Below, piece after piece: positions 1 through 11,800 of a stretch of 64,000 nucleotides of DNA; within the stretch, counting starts at the first letter, position 1, and the number at the start of each line of letters is the position of its first letter. A program made the position numbers and the translations under genes. Under the pieces are notes generated by a model. The model made no database searches. It was given only the letters and a program-made list of their open reading frames with translations, and was not told the DNA's origin. The DNA lies in the NCBI GenBank assembly GCA_025602915.1, contig JAHLJZ010000005.1, forward strand, positions 248,001-312,000, in the 5' to 3' direction. This DNA comes from Paraphysoderma sedebokerense (Eukaryota; Blastocladiomycota; Physodermatomycetes; Physodermatales; Physodermataceae).

Positions 1-1
1 A

Positions 2-553
2 CCGATGCAGGATATACTAAAAGAAATGTCTACGGTGAAATTGCGTAAAGTCGCAAGCACCAGGTTCGTGCCATTTATAAACGTTGTGCCATCGTTTCAT
101 TCATATTGACAATTGATTTCTTACTTCGCTTCTAGTTCTTCTCGCAAACCAATCAAATCAGTCTCTACCAATCCACAAGACATTATAGCCCAAGCGCTCC
201 GTAAAAAATTCGCGCGAGTTCATCAAACTTGGGTTGACCAAGAAACTGCCGACGACGAATTGCTTCTGTCTCCCCGTCCTTATACCACTCGGATTCACCC
301 GTCATCTGTTACACCTTCAAGAGTGTTCTCGTCGTCAAAACCAGCCCCATGTACCCCTCCTTCGCCCAGTTTACGACCCGCCATGCGAGTGAATGACGAA
401 AACGATGTATCAAAGGCAAAGAAGGAAACAGTAGTGCCATTTGCAGTCAAGTTGCGAAAAGTAGAGAAGAAAGAAAGTGCTGAAGAGCGGAGAGGGTCAG
501 CAGAGAAGGCAGAACGTATTGACTTCAGGAGTGTTTTAAAGAAGAAGACATGA
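2..553 (+). CDS. C-terminal part of a WH2-like / DFRxxL-motif protein (5' truncated)
   Basis: The gene enters from the left edge, so its start is missing. Two exons are visible: about 2-63, then 136-553, joined over a 72-nt GT-AG intron whose phase keeps the frame (donor is the weak GTTCGT). Exon 1 reads MQDILKEMSTVKLRKV, which resembles the WH2 actin-monomer-binding pattern (helix followed by LRKV/LKKV). A second VKLRKV occurs near the C-terminus, followed by DFRSVLKKKT. DFRxxL motifs are known F-actin-binding elements in smooth-muscle myosin light-chain kinase, and similar 'VKLRKV...DFRSVL' tails occur in some cytoskeletal proteins. The stretch between is Ser/Pro-rich and looks disordered. 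An actin-linked role is therefore an inference from short motifs; they could also be chance matches in a low-complexity basic tail. Confidence 0.5.
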
Positions 554-790
554 CGTTGCATTGTGCAGAGTGAGGGAGGGATGTATATAAAGTGAGAAAA
601 ATTATGATTTTTGCAGAGCGCTTCATTATTTTTTGTTATTCTTGATCTCTTGGCATATTTGTAGAATTTTTAGTTCATAAACAAAGTTTTGTAGAATCAT
701 AATTATGAAAAATAATAACTTGGTCGGTTTTGCGGACATTCCGCCACTTCATATTTTAACGCGAAATCAGCATTGCCTGCCTCACTCTCA

Positions 791-3080
791 ATGCTATCAT
801 TATCAAGCGAAATATCGAATTCCCGCCGAAACATCAATTTTGCTGGCAATCTGCAGACGGATGTAGAGATAAAGAGGAACCTCTCTCCATCGGATACAGC
901 GATTTGCTATCGATTCACCGATGACTTGAAACATCTAAAATTTCGTGTGAAGTTGTGGAAAGTTGAAGATCAACATCGGCTGCCGGGAACCGCAGGTAAA
1001 GAGCACATTCGAAATGCACAATTTAGTAGCAAAGAAAGCAACGACGATGACACTGATCTGCCATCATTTTTGCTCGGCTGGATGATGTGTCTGATGATGG
1101 GCAAACAGTGGGCATGTGCGATCAAGGTTCAGGTACCATACAATCACCAAAACCAGTAGAAATCATGGAATTCACATGGCAAGAAAAGATATTCTGCCCT
1201 ACGTTTGTTACAAATCTATTTCATACACTTGTTTGAACACAGTCTGAATCCAATTTTGCTGCGGCGACAGGGAATTGAAGAAGTACAGCCGACTGAATAA
1301 ATCGCCTACACCTAATGAACGAACGTATTACGAAAAGATTACAGAGCTATTGAGAAAGGGGGATAATTATGAGAGCAGACTGTTAAACAAAAGATCTAAT
1401 GTCGTTGGTCAGTATTTGAAAATTTCGGGCCCACACGGAATCTGAATCTTAATTGTTCGGATCTTGGACTTACTTTATTTATTTCGGTTAAATAGAGCGA
1501 ATCTTGTTTACAGGAATAGATGGTGACGATATCGATGAGTGGAATCTGACAGAGTCCGATAAAGAAAGTCGGTGTCAAAGGGTGAACCCTAAACTGGATA
1601 AGTGTCGACAGATGGTTGTGATGGGACAATTTCCCTCTGCATCGTCAGTGTCAATGGCCATGAATTTTTTATTCTCTAGCTGCTACAAAAATTATAAACT
1701 TATTCTTTTCAATTAATTATAGCAAAGAAAGCGGGAAAGTCGTCAATATTCGACTCTGTCAAATACGCGTCTATGATGGTGGATCAATGGTTATGATGGT
1801 GAGAGAACGACACATTCAGCTCTCTGGGACTGTGTATTGATCATTACGACAGCCAGGGCTCTCTGTTCAGAACACCGCATATAGATTCGAGATTTCAAAT
1901 AATGATATATATGAGTTTTCGATTGAAAATATCTCAGGTTCCTTTACAGAGGACGAATACGAAGAGGAAAGAAAGATTTTCAGTGACATAATGAAATAGT
2001 AAAATCACTGAATATGATAGGCGGCAACGATCAAGAACGACTGTTAACATTGAGTTCTCTTCTTCAAATAGTAACATTTCGCTGCGAAAAAGTGCGGTAG
2101 AAAACGAATTCACTGAAGTGCCCAAGTTGCCCTACAGAATAAGGGTTTCGGTACTTGGGGAAATTATCTCAGCTTATGATTTTTCACGAAGCAATTTGTA
2201 ATTATTATGTGTTTTTCATTTGTTCCGTTTTGTTGCGCTTAACATGGGTGTTGAAGATGTGTTCATTACTTGATTGAATTATCAAATGGATGGATCTGTG
2301 ATGATCAGCAGCAAGCGACTTTATCTTGCTACACTCAACAGTGTCAAAATACTTACAACAGGAAGACGCGACGATATGAATCGCACTTTTGCTATCCTTT
2401 CGAAGTTCAATTGCTTGGGACTAGTATACGTATGTTGAGTTAACGCTGCGGTTGTTATTTTTTGAGTGAACGAAGTCGCCGACTCAAATTTCAAATCAGC
2501 TCCACAGCGACCGCCAACGATATATTTTCAAGTATCGTCCTATGATATGTTTGGAAGAAGTTACGTGGAAGGATACGGACAACTGTCTGTCCCACCGTTC
2601 GCCGGAGTTTATGAAGTTGAAGTGCCAACATGGAAACCGTTTGGTAACCGACAACAAAGAATGAGGGAGTGGTTTCTCGGTGGGACCTTGGACTTAGATT
2701 CCATACAATGGAGTGGCAAGATGGATGCGCAGGTTGTCTACGATCGGAGATAGAAGTACATATATTAGAACCTCTATTGACTTTTTATGGTTGTCAGGCT
2801 TGTTTGAACAAATATGGATTCCAAACAGAGACATCTGGCAAATTGAAGATAAGGTTGAATATCGTTCATCAAGCAAGGTCTGTCGATAGTCGATACTTCT
2901 TTGATCAAACTTCAAGTCCGCGATCTAACTGATTTTCTCTCTAATAGTCAGTTCCAAAGGCAGACTCCCCATAGTGATCAACATCCGAAGCCGGCGAGTA
3001 ACATTCGGGCTATCCAAGATGCGCTCGTGAGAGCAAAGAAGAGGTTAGAAATCCTTAGAGGGTCGAAACAAGATATGTAA
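791..3080 (+). CDS. MKS1: Meckel syndrome type 1 protein homologue, B9-domain ciliary transition-zone protein
   Basis: A multi-exon gene. MKS1 is a core B9-domain subunit of the transition-zone complex that gates entry of membrane proteins into cilia and flagella. The clearest part is the B9 domain at about 2490-2880: IYFQVSSYDMFGRSYVEGYG, then PTWKPFG, MREWFLGGTLDLD and YGFQTETSGKLKIRLNIVHQ, matching the family's 'RYRVEGYG...PTWRP...RRFFIGGSLELED...FGxRTETTGxxxFRL' signature. N-terminal matches also follow human MKS1 in order: ICYRFTDDLKHLKFRVKLWK near 905, FTWQEKIF near 1170, YRFEISNND near 1880, EYEEERKIFSD near 1958 and HYLIELSNGW near 2265. The C-terminal helix NIRAIQDALVRAKKRLEI ends at a stop at 3078-3080. 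The first ATG in frame, at 791, is the chosen start. An alternative 3' splice (donor 3077, acceptor after 3125) would extend the protein to 3345. Confidence 0.9.
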
Positions 3081-3378
3081 TTGCTGCAGTTCGAGAAATA
3101 AACTTGAAAAAAAAAGCAAACAAAGAGAGATCTCCGCCCGTCAATACATGGATACACCAGCACTTCGATGCTCCACACCTTATACGTGCGTGGGTGAATT
3201 GGCATTATCTGCCGTCGACAGCAGAAAGATATCTCTGCCGATGTATGATATATATAATGTAGCGGAAAGCGAGTCCAAGGAGGAACTCAGGAATTCACCG
3301 CATGGCCACGTCGACGACCTTTCCTCAGGTTTAGATGAGCCTTGAGCGACATAAATGAATTCACTCAGAACCACAAAG

Positions 3379-4709
3379 ATGACGGTAGACAGACATAACC
3401 TTTCTGTTGAAGAGATACAGCTGTCTCGACTTCTCAGCAAATGTGAAAAATCGACAACAGTGGAGTCACTTAGTAACATTCAAGAACGATACAAGTTTCA
3501 AGCGGTACTTAATCATTTCTCTGCAGCCAGATAAATAACGTTCTATGCACTCATACGATTACGTACATTGCTACAGAATATAGAATACATGTACGAACTC
3601 CTCCAGGCAATCGAAAAAGAGACTTCAAAGTAGACACCTGCTTCCATGAAATTGAAACGTGTTATCCTAGTTTAACGAAATTTGTTGCCTTGTAATTGGA
3701 ATATGCAGGAACACCGAACAATCAATGTTGTCTACTTTTTTGCAAAGAATTCAGGCATTGGAAGCTTTGATAGATGATGAAAAACTGGTAATTTTTGCTG
3801 GTCGGAGTCCCCGACTGATTCTTTAACTGAGGAGGGTTTGTTAACTAATATCGTTCGAAAGCTGTCACCTGTAGACAAGTCTCTATCGAAGGTGCGGCAG
3901 ATGCGATTTTGGGAGAAAGATAAACTCGCACAATTGGAGAAGGAAATCAGAATGCAGAGAAAGGTTGAAGACGAAAGACGCAAAGAACTTTTATTCGTAT
4001 GATTCAAGTTTCGTTCTGTAATGGTCGTGTATGGGTGGATGTTAAAAGTATTGGCGCTTCTTTTGCTTTCACCTCTTTTTATCATATAACAGAGTCCCAC
4101 GGTGCAGGAACAGCAAAACCATCAAGATGGTAGAAATTGTACGTACTTGGGATTTCGCGATACTAAACCAGTGGTAGATTTATGGAAGACCTGACGTACC
4201 CATTCAGCTTCTTTTGCGTCCAACACATCTCTTCAATCTCCGGATCCTCTACGAAGGAATTCTTCTACGTCTGATCTTCGGCAGCGTCGATCGAATCAGT
4301 TTTCTTCGGTCACAGCGTCTTCGCAGTCCGCCCAAGAAACACTGAAAATACAAGAACAACTCCAGGACCAATTGACAGACGACCTTGTGATGATGGCTCA
4401 AGCTTTAAAAAGCCATTCGTTAGCATTTAAAGATATGCTGAAGAAGGATGAAAAGGCAAGAATCTTGCTGTTTTTGAGGATATCCGTTTCATTCTATTAA
4501 TTGGTCAAATTTTGGCAACACAGATATTGTCCGATGCCTACTCTACTCTCCACTCAAACCTTGATCGAACAACATCAACAACGTCTCGACTCAAAAAATT
4601 CATGGGGAAAAGCAGTAAAACGACATTCCTTATTTGGATTTTATTGCTACTGGCTTGTATTATATTTGTTGCCATGTTCTTTGTGATACGGTTGTTCCCA
4701 AAGCACTAA
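3379..4709 (+). CDS. USE1: Vesicle transport protein USE1 (ER SNARE)
   Basis: A tail-anchored SNARE that acts in Golgi-to-ER retrograde fusion with Sec20, Ufe1/syntaxin-18 and Sec22. The start ATG at 3379 opens with NLSVEEIQLSRLLSKCEKS, typical of the USE1 N-terminus. Further exons give EYMYELLQAIEKETSK (about 3580-3632), ALEALIDDEKL (about 3757-3788) and a charged helix beginning LLTNIVRKLSPVDKS (about 3840-3990). The SNARE helix follows at about 4380-4560 with DDLVMMAQALKSHSLAFKDM, almost the family consensus. The protein ends with a single membrane anchor, IWILLLLACIIFVAMFF, and the short luminal tail LFPKH, as in animal USE1. Introns are short GT-AG. It lies tandem to MKS1 and converges on CCDC13. 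Confidence 0.9.
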
Positions 4710-4995
4710 GGTAGCAATAAAAGTATTATAAAGTTGATTTATCAATGTCTCAATCCGTTTGCTTAATACTATGAATGGATCGACGTATCAATGCCTAATG
4801 ATAGGGACAACAGAAGCTGCCTTGATTGTTCCCATTTCTGAGAGCTTATCGATGGGCCTCGGTCGGTTCACAGAGCGTAAAAGGGGGTGAAATGTCAGCA
4901 AATGCCGAATCGGATTTTATTAAGCTGAAACCCGTATTAGAAGTACAATAACTGGAACGGAAGATTGTCACCCTTAATGCTGGTGAATGCCGCGC

Positions 4996-7114
4996 TCATT
5001 GATTTGTCTTATTGAAACAGATTTCGCGAAATCGTTTCCTCATTTCATCAACTAATTCAGAATATGCTTTGATTTCGTCATCTTTGGACTTTCGGGTAGC
5101 TTGTAAGGTTATTTTAAGGGCACCAATTTCATCGTTTAGAACATTAATCCTACTTTGCAATTGGACCTAACGATAGCATGGCTTGTTAACCAAAGAAGTA
5201 TTAAAGAGGATACCCCAACTCGCGAAACTAACCATGTCTAAGTCACTTCTACATGTATTATGACTGCCACTTATCTGTTCCTGCGCAGCCTTTTCGTCAC
5301 CCATAGATGATCGAAAGTTTCGATTCGTATTACCATTCGCATTATGTGCCTTATGATGTGTTGCATCTTGATGTTGACGTCGTTCGGCCCGTAATTGAAG
5401 TTCTGTACACGCAAAGTCACGTCAACGCTGCGAAACTTGGAAAATACATCAAGTTTACGGTTGGCCGACCTAGATTCAATATGATATTGTCTTTTTCCTC
5501 CAATCTCGCGCTCAAAGTTTCTCTAAGTTCTCGCAGTTTGGCAAGTTCTAAATCGCAATGTCCATCATTTGTCTGGGAAGAGGAACGCGGAAAGGTAGTT
5601 GATGTGAGCGCGGCATTCTGCTTGAAAATTTCCTCTCGAAGTTGACTAATAATTTTCTCCTAATCGAATGGCAGAATTAGCTAACGAGTGACTGTATTAA
5701 CGGAAAGAACGTGAAAGGGACCTGTTCTGTGCACACATTTTGAAGCGCTTCAGTGGACGCGCAGGAACCTTCTCTCTATTTTGCGCCATCATTAATGTTT
5801 GTGCAGTGTAGAATAAACAAGGATATCAGATTAAAACCTTTAACTCGTCAATTTCTCTTTGAAACGCGGAGATAAGTTGATCGTCATTCTTAGTTTTCTC
5901 GAGAACGATAGCAACTTTCGCCCGTAAATTTTTGTTATCGGCTTCAAGAGTTCTGAGAAGAACAGTTAAGATATGAAGCACTCGCATAAATATATAGGAG
6001 TTTACCTGTTTCTCGCAACGGAAGCTTCATATTTCTTTTTTAACTGACCATAATCATCTTTTAAATTCTGCAGGTCTGTCAGAATCGCGGCAGTCTCTTT
6101 CTTTCGCTCCATTTCAATTTTTTGAATAAGTCTTTTATGGTTTGTTTCATGTACATTGTCTATGGGATTTTGCATAAGTTGTAACGCATTATCGCTCGTT
6201 TGAGGATCAATCGGAGATTCGTTGTACGACAGTATTTTCTGGGTTAGAGTTTTGACTTTATCCTTAAGTATAGCAATTTGCTGTGCTCGCCCCTTCCAAT
6301 TCGAAGAATCTTTCAGCAACTGAAGTGCAAGCAGATATGAGCCATAGGCAACGTATGTGCTGAAAGCATTAGAGAAATACCTTGTCAAATGAGACACCTT
6401 CTCCAACTTCTTGCTCCAGTATTTTATGGGCTGTGCGGAGCTTTTGCTTTAATGTCTGGTTGTGCAACCGTTCCTCGTCCAATTTCTTCGTATACAAATT
6501 TATTTTTTCTTTCATAGATTTGATTTCGGTAGGGGATGAAGTCGCCACTTCGTTACATTTCGACTGGGCTTCCCGAATCACTACTGACTGTTGGTCGAAT
6601 TGCTGCATCACACAAGATCAGTCGTATGCAAAATGAGTACTGCAATCTACTGTTGAATCCTACCTTTAACTTGTTCAACAAAGATACATTCGAACTCTTC
6701 TCTTTTTCGAGGGCCACCGTTAAACGTCGGACCTGCCGATTAGAAATGGTGTATCGTTCAGAATGTGGTATTCACGAATATAGAAGTACTGCATTCATTC
6801 ATTCTTTGGTCTATGACTTTATTGAATATATCTCGCGACGAACCTTTTTGGCCAACTCTATTACTCTTGATGAATTGAAGTCTTCAGCGCCGTGACCAGT
6901 GCCAGCGCTACAAGTGTCAATCGAGTTGGGGGATGCGCAAACTGAAATTCAGCGTTATCGTTAAGTATGACATTTTACTGAATCGCGAGCAATCTCTTGA
7001 ATCCTTACCAGAGAGCTGATTTTCTAATGATCGAATTGTTGCGTCCTTCTTTTCGATTTCCAACAGCAAGGCAGTGTAGTACTGCTTGAGTTCATCAACG
7101 TTACCTGACTCCAT
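4996..7114 (-). CDS. CCDC13: CCDC13-like coiled-coil protein (ciliogenesis / centriolar satellite)
   Basis: An all-coiled-coil protein encoded on the minus strand in several exons. The start Met at 7114 gives MESGNVDELKQYYTALLLEI. The diagnostic block is in two adjacent exons: LKQKLRTAHKILEQEVGEG (about 6400-6460) followed by SSNWKGRAQQIAILKDKVK (about 6240-6310). This 'LKQxLRxAxKxLxQEVGE...NWKGRAQQIxxLxxKV' arrangement is the conserved core of CCDC13, a centriolar-satellite protein needed for ciliogenesis in animals. Later exons continue the heptads (REIDELK near 5850; KIISQLREEIFKQNAAL near 5650). The C-terminus, KAYSELVDEMRKRFREI, ends at a stop at 4996. The intron between about 5838 and 5661 is longer than most here, and its exact borders are unsure. 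Head-to-head with ATP4. Confidence 0.75.
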
Positions 7115-7363
7115 GACGCTATACTTGATATGTAGAGGTAACAGGACACTATCCTTTATTCTGAGATACGAGAGCAGAATATCCTTCCTTCCCCTGGCAT
7201 TGCATCTTTCCTCCTCGCGATGGGTCGACATGATAATGCGGTCTGAAGCGAATCTGCGTCACGTGACAACAGTGTTGTTTTTCAAGCGAAAATATTTGTC
7301 GAACGATACAACCATAATTACACTAAAGTAGATTTTTTCTATCGCTACTGATATTTCAAAATT
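7115..7363. promoter_or_regulatory. Probable bidirectional promoter between CCDC13 and ATP4
   Basis: A spacer of 249 bp separates the two start codons of divergently transcribed genes, so both promoters must lie here or overlap the 5' ends. I see no TATA box at a convincing distance from either start and no recognisable factor site. The promoter role is inferred from gene arrangement only. Confidence 0.4.
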
Positions 7364-8460
7364 ATGGCTATCAACAGGCTTGCGTCCGGAAGAACCCTTT
7401 CTGCTCTGTATCGCTCCGGCGGCTTCGCTGTCAACAGAGCCCACTCAATGACCCCGAGGTAGGCAACAGCTCCTAAACATGACGATTAGATTGAAATGTG
7501 ACAATGGAAGTTTGACAACATGAGATATGCTAACTCTAAAATTATTTACCGTTTGATTGGTACCCATAGTGTCGTCCGTACCCTCGCTACATCCTCCGAT
7601 GGTAAATAGCCAACGTCAATCCCCAACCTCGCCAACAGTTACTAACTCGTTCCTTCAGCAGGAAAGCAACCAGATCCCCGCAAGGAAGCTCTTAATGTTA
7701 TCAACTCTGTCCCAAAAAATAAACTAGTTTCACAAACTGGCACAATTTTACTCGGAACAAGTCTTGCGGCCATCGCACTGTCAAAGGAATTATATGTTTT
7801 CAATGCTGAAACTATTGTAGCCGCATCTTTCATCGGTATCGCCACCGTCATTTTCCGCGGATTGAAGCAACCGTATGTTGAGTGGGCCGATGGACACATT
7901 AATGTAAGTTGCTAGCTCTTCGATATTATATTGCTACGCTGAACATCAATTTGACGAACGGGAACCTTCTCAGCGTATTATGGGAGTAATGCAAAAAGCC
8001 CGTGATGATCATAAAGTTGCTGTTAAAGAGAGAATCGACTCCGTTGGACAAATGGCCAATATTGTGGATGTTACCCAAGCCTTATTTGACATGTCCCGAG
8101 TAAGACTAGAGTCTTGTATTGTTTAACTTCAATAATCTGTGGTTACTTAAGTACTTTGTTTAGGATATGGCCCAACTCGAAGCCAAAGCCTATGAACTCA
8201 AACAAAAAACTGCCTATGTGGGAGATATCAAGTCAACCCTTGATGCTTGGGTTCGATATGAAGCTTCTGTCAGAGAACGTGAACAAAAACAGTTGGCACA
8301 GCAGGTTATGGAAAAATTGATGGCAGAATTGAAGGATCCCAAAGTGGTAAGTATCCTAAGATTGGATGTCATGTTTTCAACAGATAAAGTATCTGACTAA
8401 AATCTCTTGTAGCAACAAAATATTTTGACCCAATGTCTAGCAGATGTTGAAAGTTCGTAA
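7364..8460 (+). CDS. ATP4: Mitochondrial F1Fo ATP synthase subunit 4 (subunit b), peripheral stalk
   Basis: Subunit b of the peripheral stalk, which holds the F1 head against rotation in the inner mitochondrial membrane. Exons are about 7364-7458, a short second exon near 7571-7602, 7659-7903, 7975-8100, 8164-8345 and 8412-8460. The N-terminus is a typical matrix presequence, MAINRLASGRTLSALYRSGG, continuing to RTLATSS. The mature protein starts near KQPDPRKEALNVINSVPKNK. Two hydrophobic segments follow (GTILLGTSLAAIALSKELY and AETIVAASFIGIATVIFRG), then the long charged stalk helix, with KARDDHKVAVKERIDSV and ELKQKTAYVGDIKSTLDAWV. It ends QCLADVESS. The exon-3 acceptor follows a near-perfect TTACTAACT branch site. 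Length and order match fungal Atp4. Confidence 0.93.
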
Positions 8461-8876
8461 TAATCTGTCGTATTCAGTGTTAATCTATGACTAACCATCA
8501 CTTCATTAGGGGCGACCGCCAAGCGGGTTTAAATATACTGATTATAGAGAGGTGCATGAAATGATGTACCCCTTTTGGGGAGGAAAAGTGAGGATGATGT
8601 CGAATAAATTTGAGTGTATTTGATTCTGAAGAATAATTGAGACACGAATTATAAACCAGAGCCGGTATGACCCGGCGATAATGAAGAGCGGGTGACGCAC
8701 TGTCGCACTCGAACCGGTCATTCAGCTCCTGTTCTTCAAATTTTCAGAGCATCTGTTTACTACAAAGATATCGTCCAAGCTCCTCTGGTCAGCCTGCATT
8801 TGAATTTTATCCATATAGCAGCTCCGCTATTAGTCGGCTTTATATTTTAGCAGCCGCAACTTATCCAGAATGCTCA
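8461..8876. other. Intergenic spacer ATP4 to P5B-ATPase
   Basis: This holds the ATP4 3' untranslated region and the 5' region of the ATPase gene. A short GC-rich stem (GCCGG...CCGGC) lies near 8661-8676. I see no coding potential, RNA gene or repeat. Confidence 0.5.
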
Positions 8877-11800
8877 ATGGCGACCTTAGACGGCCCCGAT
8901 AAGACCGGAGACAATATATGGCCAGCATCCGAATTATCGCACGCAGAAGCTACAGATGCCAATATTTTAGTAGATTCTGTATCAAAATACAGTCCTACTT
9001 TCACAGCGTTCAGCGATGGTATCGCTATCAATGTCTCATCAGATTCAAATGATCAGGCGAAGGAATCTTTACTGGCTCCGGTATCAAACGATGACGTCGA
9101 CGAGGACGACAATGGAAGCGACGTGGGACTCAATCATTATGATGAAGAAATGGGAGAAAATAATGCAGGAGAGTGGAATATAGAGACAACTGGAATAAGA
9201 AACAGAGCCAGCCCCAACTCCATTAAATCTGTTAATTCCTTTGACAGCGAAGATAGCGATGATTCTGACGGAGGTTTGATTTTATTTCTGAACTAATTGT
9301 ATTAAGTGCTTTAAACCATCCGTACTCATCGACTTAATCTTAGATCCCTGGCGCCAACTCCTTGTTTTAGAGGACGGTGATCTTCGAGTTAAAGTGTCTT
9401 TATATGAGATCCCGGCGTTCCGCAAGATTCTTTACATCATCGCTTGTGTGGTTTCGGGGGGAATAATTTACTTATTATCAAGGTGGTATCCTACTCGATG
9501 GATTAAAATTGTTGGACGAAGAGTTCATATTTTAGATGATAGCAACATTGCATCGGTGGCCGATGATCACTCAGGCAATGGCGAACCATCCGCCCCGAGA
9601 TCGTCCACTCTTCCGTTAAGTCTAACAACGCCGTTTGATAAACGAGGGAATCAAATGTCAGGCAGTGTAGGTCGTTTGAATAGTCGAGTTGTTCGTCTTA
9701 GTGATCCAAATATTAAAATATGGGCATGCTTAACCAACAATTGGGACGAGACTATTATAGTACCTTTACGTCGTCAATTTTTTGGAGGTTCTATATTTAA
9801 TGTCTTCTCTGTTCCGTCTGAGTTGATACACTCTATGCGACTCTTCTCTACCCAGCAATTCATCGACGTCACTGCAAATTCTACAGCCTTACCAGATGTT
9901 ATCTTGTATCATCTTGTGTGGTTCGATTTCAGATGTGGCAAGTACATATGGAGCCCGTTCGAGAAATGCTTTGTCGATACTGCTTCCTGGAAAGATCAAA
10001 AATGGCTGAATCCTTCAAATAATTCAATGACTGAAATCTCTACCAGCCCAACATCTTCGTCGTATTCATCACCTCCACTGTCGCAATCTCTGTTTTCCGG
10101 TCTTTCGACTACAACTTATAATGAACGAAAATTGGTCTTCGGTGACAATGACATCATAGTGCCGGAAAAATCAACAAGTCAATTGATTATAGACGAAATC
10201 CTCCACCCCTTTTATATATTTCAGATTGCTAGCATTATTTTGTGGAGCTTGGACGATTATTACTACTATGCGACATGTATTTTCATCATCAGTGCTTTAA
10301 GCACGATTGATACCCTAATCGAAACTAAGCGAAACATTAAGCGACTGCGAGAAATGAGTAAATTTTCTTGCGATGTTAGAGTTTTTCGTGCTTCCCAATG
10401 TAGGTGTTCGATATCAATCACGTTTCGTTTAACATAACTGACATCAGAATTTCAAAGGGCGTTACGTACCATCGCTCAGCCTTGTTCCCGGAGATATAAT
10501 TGAAATATCTCTCCAAGATTTTCACGCACTTCCCTGTGATGCAATTCTGCTACAAGGAGACTGCATTGTCAATGAATCAATGTTGACCGGAGAATCGGTC
10601 CCTGTCTCGAAATCACCTCTCGCCAATCCATTATTACTCAAAGATTTTGATTTACATTCGTCGCAAGTCCCTTCGGCTTTGAGCAAGTCATTTTTGTTTT
10701 CAGGTACCAAGATCATTCGAGTCAGAGGGAATATATCTTCTGAAATTTCTACGGAAGAAAGTATGGACGGATCTTCGGCTAAAGCGTTGGCGTTGGTACT
10801 GCGAACGGGATTTCAGACAACGAAAGGAAGTTTAATACGAAGTATGCTCTTCCCAAAGCCACATGATTTCCAATTCTACCGCGATTCCTTCCGGTTTATT
10901 GGGGTGTTGGCAATTATTGGTATGTGGTACCTGTTATATATTGTGGAACGCAGTAGTTTTCTAACATTCAGTACAGCTGGAATTGGTTTTTGCTTTAGCA
11001 TCTACAACTTTGTGCAACTCCGTGTTTCGGCCAGAACAGTCATCCTTCGGGCACTCGACCTTATTACAATTATCATTCCGCCCGCCCTTCCGGCTACTAT
11101 GTCCGTAGGGACTTCATTCGCCATATCCCGTCTTCGGAGGTCTGAGATCTTTTGTATATCACCCAGTCGGGTCATCATTAGTGGGAAGGTGAACATTATG
11201 TGCTTTGATAAGACGGGCACTTTAACAGAAGAAGGTCTGGATGTCTTGGGTGTACAATGCGTTCGACACAGTCGCGGTCAATTTGATGATTTAAGGAGGA
11301 GTGTGGATTATTTACCATCTGAATTCACGTCTACCGCTGGTGACATTCCTCCCATGCTTCACGCATTAGCTGCATGCCACAGTTTAAAAACTGTGAATGA
11401 AGAGTGTGTTGGCGATCCCCTGGACTTGAAGATGTTTGAATGGACTGGATGGGAATTAGAAGAAGCGGGGCATTTGAGCCAGTCTCACAATTCAACGAAA
11501 ACGGGCGAAAATGGTAGCTCGACACAATCGGCGCCTATTTCTTCGAGTATAGTTCCAACAGTTGTTCGGCCTCCAGGACAAAGTGGGGCACTGAAATGGG
11601 ATGCCTTGATCACTGAGATGGCAAATTCCGAGAATGGAGGGAGTACTAGCGGTTTCGTGGAATTGGGAATATTGAAAACGTTTGATTTTGTTAGTTCATT
11701 AAGAAGGATGACTGTAGTAGTAAAGCAGCTTGGAGGTTCCTCCTTGGAAGTCTTCACAAAGGGGGCACCTGAAGTAATGAAGGAGATATGCAACCCGACG

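Noticed and set aside
3148-3345. A separate small gene after MKS1.
   Set aside because: If coding at all, it is more simply an alternatively spliced MKS1 tail; there is no promoter space before it and USE1 begins right after.
5819-5826. ATATCCTT on the minus strand in a CCDC13 intron, a perfect U12 AT-AC donor word.
   Set aside because: No U12 branch site at the right distance from an AC or AG acceptor, and such 8-mers also occur by chance elsewhere in this window (for example near 13164, and inside an exon near 14942).
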